From: Mesorhizobium sp. B4-1-3
Lineage (GTDB): Bacteria > Pseudomonadota > Alphaproteobacteria > Rhizobiales > Rhizobiaceae
DNA: 64,000 nucleotides
Assembly (NCBI RefSeq): GCF_006439355.1
Contig: NZ_VFTG01000001.1
Span: 1 to 64,000 of the forward strand
Direction of reading: 5' to 3'
Positions 7,873 to 16,194 of this stretch are shown here, piece after piece. Both the position numbers and the translations under genes were made by a program. The notes beneath the pieces are model-generated. The model was not told the DNA's origin. It ran no database searches and saw nothing but the letters and a program-made list of their open reading frames with translations. Every line of letters begins with the position of its first letter. Positions within the stretch are counted from its first letter, which is position 1.

Positions 7873-9960
7873 ATGAACTGGTCGATCTCGTTCGAACCGC
7901 TGGTCTCCTGGCCGCTCTTCGGCCTGCTCTTCGTGCCGTTGCTCCTGCTTGCGCTGGTCGGCCTGTGGTTCCGCCAGCGCGGCTCGGCTTTGCGCTTCAT
8001 CGCGCTGCTCGCGCTTGCCGCGGCTTTGCTCAATCCGGTTTTCCTCGCCGAGGAGCGCGAGGTGCTGAAGAGCGTCGTCGCCCTCATCGTCGACCGCAGC
8101 CAGAGCCAAGACATCGGCGACCGCGCCAAGCAGACCGACGAGGCGCTGGCCGGCCTGCAGCAACGTCTTGCCCGCTTCAAGCAGTTCGATGTCCGCGTCG
8201 TCGAAGCCGGCAAGTCCGAAGCCGCCGACGACCGCACCGAAACCAGGCTGTTCAGCGCGCTGGAGGGCGCCTTCCGCGACGTGCCGCCGTCGCGCATCGG
8301 CGGCGCGGTCATGATCACCGACGGCGAGGTGCATGACGCGCCGGCCGGCGCGCCGGAGTTCAACGCTCCGCTGCACGCGCTGATCACCGGCAACGAGCAC
8401 GAGAAGGACCGCCGCATCCGTTTCGACAACGCACCGCGCTTCGGCCTCGTCGGCAAGCCGCTCGACATGACCTACCGCGTCATTTCGACGGAAGGCGACG
8501 GCGCGCCGGTGGACGTGCGCGTCTCGGTCAATGGCGAACAGGTCTCGGTCGAGCACGCGACCATCGGCCAGCCGATGAAGCTCTCGGTCACGATACCCAA
8601 TGCCGGCCGCAACATCGTCCAGCTCGGCATCGACCGGGAGCCCGGCGAGCTGACCGACGCCAACAACCGGGCGATCGCCCTGGTCGACGGCATCCGCGAG
8701 AACCTGCGCGTGCTCCTGGTCTCCGGCGAGCCGCATGCCGGCGAACGCACCTGGCGCAACCTTTTGAAGTCGGACGCGTCGGTCGATCTCGTCCACTTCA
8801 CCATCCTGCGCCCGCCGGAAAAGCAGGACGGCACGCCGATCAACGAATTGTCGCTGATCGCTTTCCCGACGCGCGAGCTGTTCGTCGAAAAGATCAAGGA
8901 TTTCGACCTGATCATCTTCGACCGCTACCAGCACCGCGACGTGCTGCCGATCCTCTATTACGACTACATCTCCGAATATGTCGAAAAGGGCGGCGCGCTG
9001 CTGATTGCCGCCGGCCCCGAATATGCCGGCGAAAACTCCATCGCCCGCACGCCGCTCAACGCCGCGCTGCCCGCCTTGCCGACCGGCGAGGTGGTGGACA
9101 AGGCCTTCTATCCGCGCCTGACCGATCTCGGCCAGCGCCACCCCGTGACGCGCGGGCTCGACGGCTCGGCGAGCGAGCCGCCGCATTGGAGCCGCTGGTT
9201 CCGCACCATCGGCGTCAAGAACCCGGAAGGCGAAGTGGTAATGAAGGGCGCCGACAACCGGCCCCTGCTCCTGCTCGACCGCAAGGGCGAAGGCCGTGTC
9301 GGCATGCTGCTCTCCGACCAGGGCTGGCTGTGGGCGCGAGGCTTCGAAGGCGGCGGCCCGCATGTCCAGCTCTACCGCCGCATCGCGCACTGGCTGATGA
9401 AGGAGCCGGAGCTGGAAGAGGAACGGCTGACCGCCGACGGCCGCGGCATGGTGCTTGAAATCCGCCGCCAGACGATGAGCGACGATCCGGGTCCCGCCCA
9501 GGTCATCACGCCGTCCGGCAAGACTGTGACGGTGAAGCTCGAGAAAGCCGAGCCCGGCATCTTCACCGGCAGCCTGCGGACCAGCGAGATCGGCCTTTAC
9601 CAGATCGGCAATGGCGATCTCACTGCGCTTGCCCATGTCGGCCCGATCAACGCGCCGGAATTCCAGGACGTGGTCTCGACCGAAAACCGGCTCAGGGCGC
9701 CGGCTGAAGCGACCGGGGGCAGCGTACGGCGGCTGGCGCCGTCATCGACGCTCGCCAATCTCGCCGGCGGCGTGGCCCTGCCGTCGATCGTGCCGATACG
9801 CTCCTCGGCAGCCACCTCGGGCGACGATTGGATAGGCCTGCGCACGACTGACGACAGCACCCTCAAGGCCGTGTCGCGCGTGCCTCTGTTCGGCGGCTTT
9901 CTCGGCCTCGGCCTCTTGCTGCTCGCCATCGGCTCGATGTGGTATCGCGAAGGGCGGTGA
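7873..9960 (+). CDS. Large membrane protein with VWA / amidotransferase-like periplasmic region
   Basis: A 695-residue protein, last in the MoxR operon and three bases downstream of the DUF4159 gene. Two N-terminal membrane spans (about 13-33 and 37-57) are followed by VVALIVDRSQSQDIGDR, a VWA-like start lacking the full DxSxS metal motif. A long central region (near 270-520) contains VRVLLVSGEPHAGERTWRN, which resembles class I amidotransferase-like domains found in this gene context. A final membrane span sits at about 672-690. In alphaproteobacteria this gene usually follows the MoxR/DUF58/DUF4159 set. Function is unknown. Confidence 0.88.
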   Translation: MNWSISFEPLVSWPLFGLLFVPLLLLALVGLWFRQRGSALRFIALLALAAALLNPVFLAEEREVLKSVVALIVDRSQSQDIGDRAKQTDEALAGLQQRLARFKQFDVRVVEAGKSEAADDRTETRLFSALEGAFRDVPPSRIGGAVMITDGEVHDAPAGAPEFNAPLHALITGNEHEKDRRIRFDNAPRFGLVGKPLDMTYRVISTEGDGAPVDVRVSVNGEQVSVEHATIGQPMKLSVTIPNAGRNIVQLGIDREPGELTDANNRAIALVDGIRENLRVLLVSGEPHAGERTWRNLLKSDASVDLVHFTILRPPEKQDGTPINELSLIAFPTRELFVEKIKDFDLIIFDRYQHRDVLPILYYDYISEYVEKGGALLIAAGPEYAGENSIARTPLNAALPALPTGEVVDKAFYPRLTDLGQRHPVTRGLDGSASEPPHWSRWFRTIGVKNPEGEVVMKGADNRPLLLLDRKGEGRVGMLLSDQGWLWARGFEGGGPHVQLYRRIAHWLMKEPELEEERLTADGRGMVLEIRRQTMSDDPGPAQVITPSGKTVTVKLEKAEPGIFTGSLRTSEIGLYQIGNGDLTALAHVGPINAPEFQDVVSTENRLRAPAEATGGSVRRLAPSSTLANLAGGVALPSIVPIRSSAATSGDDWIGLRTTDDSTLKAVSRVPLFGGFLGLGLLLLAIGSMWYREGR

Positions 9961-9967
9961 CTTTCTT

Positions 9968-10117
9968 ACCTTCCCCTCGTGGGGAAGGTCGGATTGCCCC
10001 CGATTGTCCTTCACAAATCGGCTGGCAATCCGGGTGAGGGGTAGCGGCGCCAAACTGGAACACCCTCATCCGTCTCGGCGCTGCGCGCCGATCCACCTTC
10101 TCCCACGAGGGAGAAGG
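9968..10117. repeat. Inverted pair of hairpin repeats (family 4), probable bidirectional terminator
   Basis: Two repeat units face each other between the convergent MoxR operon and clpS. Unit one starts with a 9-bp perfect stem with a TCGT loop (9968-9976 / 9981-9989) and runs to GGTGAGGGGTAGCGGCGCC near 10051. Unit two, inverted, ends with a 9-bp stem (10096-10104 / 10109-10117) preceded by CCCTCATCC. The same hairpin-spacer-GATGAGGGG design recurs at 30010 and 30485. The hairpins could end transcription from both sides. Confidence 0.75.
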
Positions 10118-10131
10118 AAAAGCGTCTGCCC

Positions 10132-10437
10132 CTACTCTTCCGGCTCGGTCGTGAACAGCAGCGGATAGCCCTTGGCCTTGCCGGCATCGGTCGCGCGCGT
10201 CGCCTTGGTTTCGGCGACGTCGCGCGTAAACACCGCGACCACGCACACGCCGCGCGTATGCGCGGTGATCATGACACGGTGCGCCTGATCCTCGCTGAGC
10301 TTGAATTCGCCCTTCAGCACCGTCACCACGAACTCGCGCGGCGTGAAATCGTCATTGACGAGGATGACCTTGTAGAGCTTCGGCCGCTCGGTCTTCGGCT
10401 TGGTCTTGGTGCGGGGCTTGAGGACGGTTTCAGGCAT
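10132..10437 (-). CDS. clpS: ATP-dependent Clp protease adaptor ClpS
   Basis: Delivers N-degron substrates to the ClpAP protease in the cytoplasm. The 101-residue protein has the family core: YKVILVNDDFTPREFVV at 22-38, whose Asn-Asp-Asp bind the substrate N-terminus, and AHTRGVCVVAVFTRDVAETK at 59-78, with the histidine ligand in the first turn. It ends in a GYPLLFTTEPEE tail. A lysine/threonine-rich N-terminal arm is disordered, as usual for engaging ClpA. Unlike the common arrangement, clpA is not next to it, so this may be one of two clpS copies seen in many rhizobia. Confidence 0.93.
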   Translation of the reverse strand: MPETVLKPRTKTKPKTERPKLYKVILVNDDFTPREFVVTVLKGEFKLSEDQAHRVMITAHTRGVCVVAVFTRDVAETKATRATDAGKAKGYPLLFTTEPEE

Positions 10438-10566
10438 CGGAATCCACCAGTGATGAACTGGGTTCGTCTCACTTTGTCACGCAGGAACGCGCACGTCCAT
10501 TTGTCCGCGCGACGGCAACGGGGCCAAGACGATGAAAACTCTATGTGGGGAAGCGTCGCCTGCCGG

Positions 10567-10881
10567 TCAACGCCCCTGCCGCCCGGCCGTGCGCGACCTG
10601 CCGGGAGCGCCCGATCCGCGCTCCAGCAGCGCGAAGAGCATCCAGCCCACAAAGCCGATCATCGTCGCGCCCGTTAGCACGAGCAGAATCCAGGACTGCG
10701 CCGGCGTGATGTAGTCGAAGCTTGAAGAGATCAGCGGCGCGAACAGCTCAGGCTCGGTCCTGCCGCTGGCGGGATCTGGCACGGGGCTTGCGGTAAACAT
10801 GATCAACGATCGCGCGGCCGCGGTGACGATCAGGCCGCCGAGTGTCAGCAAACGCATCGGGGAGGAAAACCGCTTCTTCAT
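10567..10881 (-). CDS. Small inner-membrane protein
   Basis: A 104-residue protein starting at ATG 10881 (MKKRFSSPMR), with a positively charged N-terminus and two hydrophobic segments at about 10-28 and 62-85. The loop between is proline/serine-rich, and the C-terminal tail is Arg/Gly-rich and probably cytoplasmic. An upstream frame extension to 10911 adds only a Cys-rich stretch and was not used. I do not recognise a family. It lies alone between clpS and two small secreted-protein genes on the same strand. Confidence 0.6.
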   Translation of the reverse strand: MKKRFSSPMRLLTLGGLIVTAAARSLIMFTASPVPDPASGRTEPELFAPLISSSFDYITPAQSWILLVLTGATMIGFVGWMLFALLERGSGAPGRSRTAGRQGR

Positions 10882-11031
10882 GCGGATTGTCCTACAGCAC
10901 TGGCATTGCAATCAGGTTAAGGGTCGCGCCAGGCGCGACGGAAATTGCCGGTTGAGAAGGCTTCCGTCGCGCGTAAGCCGCTCCGGCCGAGTTGGCCGGA
11001 ACGGCTTTGCAAGATGATGCCGAAGCCTGGA

Positions 11032-11274
11032 TCAGGTCTTCGGGGCGTCCTTCTTGTCGGTCTTCTTGACGACCTTCTTGACAGCCTTCTTGTGCTTCTT
11101 GGCCTTCTTGACGACTTTCTTCGCCGGCTTGGCGGTGCTGTCGGCCGGAGCGGTCGTGGTGGTCGCGGTCGAAGCAGCCGGAGCGGTGGTGGTCGTCTGG
11201 GCATTGCCGAGAGCCGGCATCGCGAAGGCGAGAGCAACACCGAGGCCAAGGGCGGAGAGGATGGACTTCTTCAT
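11032..11274 (-). CDS. Small exported lysine/alanine-rich protein
   Basis: An 80-residue protein with a clear Sec signal peptide (MKKSILSALGLGVALAFAMP, cleavage likely after GNA near 25). A Thr/Ala/Pro-rich segment follows, then a strongly basic tail with repeated KKAKKHKKAVKK-like units. Mature composition recalls acid-shock or histone-H1-like tails, but no enzyme motif is present. Low complexity makes homology unreliable. An AGGAAAT ribosome site lies just upstream of the ATG. It is followed in the genome by another exported small protein, and both are divergent from the two-component system at 11851. Confidence 0.75.
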   Translation of the reverse strand: MKKSILSALGLGVALAFAMPALGNAQTTTTAPAASTATTTTAPADSTAKPAKKVVKKAKKHKKAVKKVVKKTDKKDAPKT

Positions 11275-11310
11275 GGCTTCATTTCCTTTTCTTGCAGGTC
11301 TGGATGAGCG

Positions 11311-11613
11311 TCACTGAGCGGGATCGATCGGTGTCACTCCAAGCAGCTTCAAAGCGTTTGCGAGCATCCGGATTCCCTGTGCCTGTTTCTTGTTGGCGCA
11401 GAACCGGTTTCCCTTTCTTTGCAGTGCCTTCGCCGCGGTGACCTGCGTTGCCGCGGCATGGGTTTCGAGGGCTTCGTCAACCTGACGGCTCAGATTGGTG
11501 CAGCGCTCGGTCCGGGTGAGCGGGGCGACCTTTGCGGTGGAGGCGCCGGCCGCGGCTGTGATGAGCGATATGCTGAGCAAAGCACCCATCACGCTGATCC
11601 AGAACCTCTGCAT
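11311..11613 (-). CDS. Small exported protein of unknown function
   Basis: A 100-residue protein with an N-terminal signal peptide (MQRFWISVMGALLSISLITA, cleavage near AGA at 22-24). The mature part is helical, with two cysteines (in ERCTNLSRQVDEAL and NRFCANKKQAQG) that could form a disulfide. No family is recognised with certainty. It sits 36 bases upstream of the lysine-rich exported protein on the same strand, suggesting one transcript, and lies divergently beside the OmpR-type response regulator at 11851. Confidence 0.7.
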   Translation of the reverse strand: MQRFWISVMGALLSISLITAAAGASTAKVAPLTRTERCTNLSRQVDEALETHAAATQVTAAKALQRKGNRFCANKKQAQGIRMLANALKLLGVTPIDPAQ

Positions 11614-11850
11614 TGGTCTTGTCCGTTACTCCGAAACTTGCGTCGCAGCCGATGACCTGACCGCCACGCCACCGGTTATGACCTTTAAATTTTTCACCAG
11701 TTTTTCCCGACTGTAGAATTTTGTTTCTGGATTGTTTCTGGGGAACCCGGCCGGCGCGGAGGATGCGACCACTGGCCAAGATGTGGCCCGAATTCTATCG
11801 TGTGGGTGTTCCGCGAAGAATGTCCGGCAAAATAGAATGATAGGTTTCGA

Positions 11851-12567
11851 GTGAAATCCGATGCGCACATACTGATCGTCGACGACGACAAAGGCATACG
11901 CGACCTGCTGCAGGAATTCTTCCAGAAGCGCGGCCTGCACACGACGGTGGCCGGCGACGGCACCGAGATGGAAGCGGTCCTGCGCCGCACGCCGGTGGAC
12001 CTGATCGTTCTCGACGTGATGCTGCCCGGCAAAAGCGGCCTCGAGCTTTGCCGCGAGATCCGCGCCAATTACACGACGCCGATCATCATGCTGACCGCGG
12101 TCACCGAAACGACCGATCGCGTGGTGGGCCTCGAAATGGGCGCCGACGATTACGTGCCCAAGCCCTTCGATCCGCGCGAGCTTCTGGCCCGCATCCGTGC
12201 GGTGCTCAGACGCAACGGCAGCACCGAGCCGCGCCGTCCCGACGCCAAGCAGGTCTACCGCTTCGCCGGCTGGACGATGGATTGCGCGCGGCGCCGCCTG
12301 ACGGCGCCCGACGACGTCCGGGTGGAGCTGACGATGGCCGAGTTCAACCTGCTGCAGACCTTCGTCAAGAGCGCCCAGCGCGTGCTCACCCGCGAGCAGC
12401 TGATCGAGCTTTCGGGCGGCGACACCGGCTACAGCTTCGACCGCAGCGTCGATATCCTGGTGAGCCGTCTGCGCCGTAAGATGGAAGACGACCCGAAGAC
12501 GCCGAAATTGATCCTGACCGTGCGCAGCGGCGGCTATCAGTTCCTGCCCGAGACCACCTCCGAATGA
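11851..12567 (+). CDS. OmpR-family response regulator
   Basis: A 238-residue DNA-binding response regulator. The receiver domain has the acidic pocket DDD at 11-13, the phospho-acceptor Asp55 in LIVLDVMLPG, and the conserved Lys of DDYVPKPFDPRELLARI. A winged-helix domain follows (TMAEFNLLQTFVKSAQRVLTR; DILVSRLRRKMEDDPKTP). The start is GTG 11851. Its stop overlaps the kinase start by four bases, so the pair is co-translated. The signal is unknown; the divergent small exported proteins are candidate targets on position alone. Confidence 0.95.
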   Translation: MKSDAHILIVDDDKGIRDLLQEFFQKRGLHTTVAGDGTEMEAVLRRTPVDLIVLDVMLPGKSGLELCREIRANYTTPIIMLTAVTETTDRVVGLEMGADDYVPKPFDPRELLARIRAVLRRNGSTEPRRPDAKQVYRFAGWTMDCARRRLTAPDDVRVELTMAEFNLLQTFVKSAQRVLTREQLIELSGGDTGYSFDRSVDILVSRLRRKMEDDPKTPKLILTVRSGGYQFLPETTSE

Positions 12568-13973
12568 AACGCTTCCTGCCGCAGACCCTGCCAGTCTGGG
12601 TGCTGCTCATCGTCATTGCCGGCCTCATGATCAGCCAGGTGGCGACGCTCTATATCGTGGCGCGCGACCGGGCCGCCGCCAACGGCATCGTCGATCTCTA
12701 CCGGCTGAACGACCGCGCCTACTCGCTGGTGCAGCTGATGCACGACGCCACGCCCGAAGAGCGCAAGGCGACGGCGTCCGGCCTGTTCAACTCGACTTAT
12801 GCGCTTACGGTTTCGGACACGCCCGCCGTCACCTCTTCGATCGCCGGCGATGACGAGCTGGCCGAGCTCGAGGACATACTGGTCGGGCGCCTGTCGAAAT
12901 TCGGCATCACCGACGCACGCGTGCGGCGCGATCCGGCCACTCAGGAATCCGACGTCCCGGACGGCGAAGCTGTCAACAAGGATGTTGGCCAGGTCGAGCG
13001 CGACCTGCTGGTGCTGGGCGCGGATTTCGCACAGAGCGACAAGCTCACCGCATCGTTGCGCTTTTCCGATGGGCAATGGCTGAATTTCACCGAGCCGATC
13101 ACGCCTCCGGGGCCGATCCTCAGCCTCGACAGCTTGCCGCTCTACTCGCTGATTGCCGGTTTGATCGTGGTGATGTCGATCTGGTCGCTGCGCCGCCTGA
13201 CCGCGCCCTACCGGATGATGGAAACCGCGGTGAAGCGCATCGGCAACGACCTGAAAAGCCCGCCGATCGCCGAGAGCGGCAGCCGCGAGATCCGCGCCGC
13301 GGCGAAGGCGATCAACGCCATGCAGATGCGGCTGCGCGATTATGTCGAGGATCGCGAGCACCTCGCGGCGGCACTGGCGCACGACCTGCGCACGCCGCTG
13401 ACCCGCATGCGCCTGCGCCTTGAACTGCTGCGCAAGTCGCCGGCGCGCGAGGCGCTCGCGCACGACCTTGCCGATATCGAAAGCATCGCGAGCTCCGTCA
13501 TCGACTTCGCCAAATTCGAGGTGACCGAGGAAAAGGCCGAGCGGATCGATTTCTGGTCGCTGGTAGAATCGGTGGCGGACTCCTTCGACGGCGCGTCCTT
13601 CGACGAGGACGTGGTCCCTTCGCGTGGCCTGATCTGCATCGCGCGACCGGTGGCGCTGCGCCGCTGCGTCACCAATCTGATTCAGAATGCGGTGATTTAC
13701 GGCAAGAAAGCGCATCTCGGCGTGCGTCGATCGGGCGACACGATCACGCTCTCGATCCGCGACGAAGGCCCTGGCATCCCGCAGGCCAAGCTGGATGCGG
13801 TGTTCGGCTCCTTCGTTCGGCTTGAGGAATCGCGCAACCGCACGACCGGCGGGCTCGGCCTCGGCCTGACCATCGCCCGCAATATCGCGCGCGGCGCCGG
13901 CGGCGAGGTCAACCTCTCCAATTATCCCGGCGGCGGCTTGTTGACGGAGCTGAAACTACCGGTGGCAGCTTGA
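12564..13973 (+). CDS. Two-component sensor histidine kinase
   Basis: A 469-residue inner-membrane kinase, partner of the overlapping response regulator. It has a membrane span at 9-31, a periplasmic region of about 160 residues, and a second span near 192-210 followed by a HAMP-like linker. The dimerisation/phospho-acceptor helix has His273 in AHDLRTPLTRMRLRLELL, and the HATPase domain has NLIQNAVIY, IRDEGPGIP and TGGLGLGLTIARNIARG. This is an EnvZ-like layout. The periplasmic sensor shows no recognisable ligand-binding fold. Confidence 0.94.
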   Translation: MKRFLPQTLPVWVLLIVIAGLMISQVATLYIVARDRAAANGIVDLYRLNDRAYSLVQLMHDATPEERKATASGLFNSTYALTVSDTPAVTSSIAGDDELAELEDILVGRLSKFGITDARVRRDPATQESDVPDGEAVNKDVGQVERDLLVLGADFAQSDKLTASLRFSDGQWLNFTEPITPPGPILSLDSLPLYSLIAGLIVVMSIWSLRRLTAPYRMMETAVKRIGNDLKSPPIAESGSREIRAAAKAINAMQMRLRDYVEDREHLAAALAHDLRTPLTRMRLRLELLRKSPAREALAHDLADIESIASSVIDFAKFEVTEEKAERIDFWSLVESVADSFDGASFDEDVVPSRGLICIARPVALRRCVTNLIQNAVIYGKKAHLGVRRSGDTITLSIRDEGPGIPQAKLDAVFGSFVRLEESRNRTTGGLGLGLTIARNIARGAGGEVNLSNYPGGGLLTELKLPVAA

Positions 13974-14067
13974 GTCAGCAGGTCGTCGTTCCGCCGCATT
14001 GCGTCACTGGATCGGCCGCCTCTTCCTTGTGATAGTGCAGCCCGCTTGGTCACGAGGGAATCCATCC

Positions 14068-14442
14068 ATGTTCTACGCCGTCCTTGCCTATCACGCGGAA
14101 GACACCGTGCAGTCCTGGACGCCCGACGAGGACGCGGCACTGATGAAAGACCTGCTCGCGGTCAACGACAGGCTGACCCGCGAGGGCAAGCTCGGGCCGG
14201 CGGCCCGGCTTGACGCGACGACCAAGGCCGTGACGCTGCGCGGCCCGGGCGACGGCATGGTCATCGACGGTCCCTTCGCCGAGACCAAGGAACAGTTGCT
14301 CGGCCTCTATGTCCTCGATTGCGCGAACCAGGACGAGGCGATCGCCGCCGTGCGCGATCTCAAGCGCGTCAACCCAACCGCCGTCTACGAGATCCGGCCG
14401 ATCATGCTCTATCTGCCGGGCGCCGCGCTGCAGGCCGGTTGA
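14068..14442 (+). CDS. YciI-like / DGPF-domain protein
   Basis: A 124-residue ferredoxin-like-fold protein of the YciI/DGPF superfamily, carrying the eponymous motif in GMVIDGPFAETKEQLLGLYV. These proteins are often encoded with sigma factors or act as small dehydrogenase-like or binding modules, but this one stands alone. ATG 14068 was chosen because the family starts with the MFYAVLAYH-type strand. A dispersed repeat begins right after its stop. Biochemical role unknown. Confidence 0.88.
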   Translation: MFYAVLAYHAEDTVQSWTPDEDAALMKDLLAVNDRLTREGKLGPAARLDATTKAVTLRGPGDGMVIDGPFAETKEQLLGLYVLDCANQDEAIAAVRDLKRVNPTAVYEIRPIMLYLPGAALQAG

Positions 14443-14451
14443 AATAGGCCC

Positions 14452-14620
14452 AAAGCGCCTCGCGATCTTTCAGATTCGCTCCCTGCGCTTTAAGTCTTTG
14501 TTTTGATGCATGTCGTTGTCCCAGAACCGCTGCACACTTCTGGGCGACATGCATTAGGCTTTTGATTTTCCGCATGTCTTTGCCCCGAAACAGGTTTCCA
14601 CTTTCGGGAGACATGCTTAG
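14452..14620. repeat. Dispersed palindromic repeat, family 3, copy a (degenerate doubled form)
   Basis: The stretch contains TCGCGATCTTTCAGATTCGC and GCATGTCTTTGCCCCGAAA, and ends CTTTCGGGAGACATGCTTAG; it is the reverse-oriented relative of 35474-35575 and 59839-59939. Here the palindromic half occurs twice in degenerate form (14509-14553 and 14572-14617). It separates the YciI-like gene from the 3' end of the leftward decarboxylase. No coding capacity. Confidence 0.8.
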
Positions 14621-14630
14621 GCAGCACGCT

Positions 14631-16112
14631 TCACAGTGATGTCGCGACAGCCGCGATTTCCCGCCCCAGCCGAAGCATCTCGCCGACCAGCAGGTCGAGA
14701 TCGTCGCGTCGCGTGCGGTGATTGGTAATCGCCACCCTCAGGCAGTGCCGGCCGTGGACAGTCGTGTCGGACAGAGCCGCGATGCCCTCTTCCTGGAGTC
14801 TCAGCATGATCTCGGTGTTGAAGGCCTTAAGCCGCTCTTCGGACGCGCCGGCCAACCGGGAACGGAAGCTGACGATGTTGATGGTGGTCGGCGCCATCAG
14901 TTCGAACGCCGGCTCCGCCTCGATCAGCCGGGTGAGGTAGCGGGCCTGGGCGATGTTCTGGTCGATCAGCCGGCCGAACTTTTCGACACCATGCTCCTTC
15001 AGCGCCATCCAGATCTTCAGCGCCCGGAAACCACGCGACGTCTGCAGCCCGTAGTCATGCAGCCACGCCCCGGAGGCAAGGCCGCGCGGCGTCGATTCCA
15101 GATATTCCGGCGTGACGGCAAAGGTGTTGCGGTGCTGGGACGCGTCCCGCACCAGCGCGCAGCCCGCCTCGAACGGCGCATGCAGCCATTTGTGCGGATC
15201 GAGCGCGATCGAATCCGCCTGTTCGATGCCGGCAACGAGCGATCGGCTCTCGGGCGCGATAGCGATCAGCGCCCCGATGCAGCCGTCGACATGGAACCAG
15301 AGGTCTTCTTCTGCCGCAATGGTTGCCAACGTTTGAAGATCATCGACGGCGCCGGTGTTGACCGTGCCGGCGGTGCCGATCACGCAGGCCGGCTTGAAAC
15401 CCGCGTCGCGGTCCTCGGCGATTGCCGCCTTGAGAGCGGCGATATCGATGCGCAACCCTGCGTCGGCCGGGATCCGCCGCAGCGCACGATTGCCGAGACC
15501 CAGCGCCTCCATCGCCTTGCGGTGACAGGAATGGACCTGGTCCGAGGCGTAGTAGCGCAAGGGTTTCGGCATTGCCCCGACGCCGCGCTCGCGAACGTCG
15601 ACGCCCGCCTTGACATTGCGCGCCACGGTCAGGCCGATGATGTTGGCCATCGAGCCGCCGCTGACCAGCGTGCCGCCGGCCGTGGCCGGGAAACCCACCA
15701 TCTCCTTCATCCAGTTGACGACCTGGCTGTCCATCAAGCCTGCGGCATGGTTGCCGCCGCCGAGATTGGAGCCCTGGACCGCTGCCAGGAAATCGCCGAG
15801 CGCGCCGGTGAAGTTGCTGGCTCCCATATACCAGGCCCAGAAGCGCGGATGCACGTTGCCCATCGGGTAAGGCATGACGTTGCGGGCGACATCGTCATAG
15901 ACCTCGGCCACCGGCGCCGGCGAACGCGGCAACGGCGCCGAGAAGAAAGATCGCACCTCGGCCGGCATTTCGCGCCAGACCGGGCGCTCGCGCACATCCT
16001 TAAGATAGACGATGGCGTCGTCGAGGACCCGGTGCGAGAGTGCTCCCACCTCCGTCCAGTCCGGCGGATCGAGCGTTTCGTCCGTAGTCGTCGCTTCCTG
16101 AAGGCTGTCCAT
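14631..16112 (-). CDS. Pyridoxal-phosphate-dependent amino acid decarboxylase (group II)
   Basis: A 493-residue fold-type I PLP enzyme of the aromatic amino acid / glutamate decarboxylase group. The PLP-binding lysine is K308 in ALDPHKWLHAPFEAGC. The cofactor-binding Asp is D276 in LWFHVDGCIGAL, and the stacking His is in SDQVHSCHRKAMEALGLG near 190-207. The substrate could be tyrosine, tryptophan, DOPA or another amino acid; sequence alone does not settle it. It is transcribed leftward, 82 bases after the cysteine synthase gene, with a strong hairpin in between, so it may be a separate unit. Confidence 0.92.
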   Translation of the reverse strand: MDSLQEATTTDETLDPPDWTEVGALSHRVLDDAIVYLKDVRERPVWREMPAEVRSFFSAPLPRSPAPVAEVYDDVARNVMPYPMGNVHPRFWAWYMGASNFTGALGDFLAAVQGSNLGGGNHAAGLMDSQVVNWMKEMVGFPATAGGTLVSGGSMANIIGLTVARNVKAGVDVRERGVGAMPKPLRYYASDQVHSCHRKAMEALGLGNRALRRIPADAGLRIDIAALKAAIAEDRDAGFKPACVIGTAGTVNTGAVDDLQTLATIAAEEDLWFHVDGCIGALIAIAPESRSLVAGIEQADSIALDPHKWLHAPFEAGCALVRDASQHRNTFAVTPEYLESTPRGLASGAWLHDYGLQTSRGFRALKIWMALKEHGVEKFGRLIDQNIAQARYLTRLIEAEPAFELMAPTTINIVSFRSRLAGASEERLKAFNTEIMLRLQEEGIAALSDTTVHGRHCLRVAITNHRTRRDDLDLLVGEMLRLGREIAAVATSL

Positions 16113-16152
16113 CCGTATCTCTCGCCGGCATGTGGATGATGATGTGCACGTA

Positions 16153-16183
16153 GCGACGCCGCCATTTCGAACGGCGGCGTCGC
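16153..16183 (-). terminator. Hairpin between cysteine synthase and decarboxylase genes
   Basis: An 11-bp perfect GC-rich stem (16153-16163 with 16173-16183) and a 9-base loop lies directly downstream of the leftward cysteine synthase stop. There is no clear T run after it, so it is either a weak terminator or an mRNA-stabilising hairpin. Confidence 0.5.
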
Positions 16184-16194
16184 GCTATCGATCT

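Noticed and set aside
7483..9636. A 717-codon open frame on the minus strand across the MoxR operon
   Set aside because: It is antisense to a well-supported membrane protein gene and has the biased His/Arg/Asp/Gln-rich composition of a GC-rich shadow frame.
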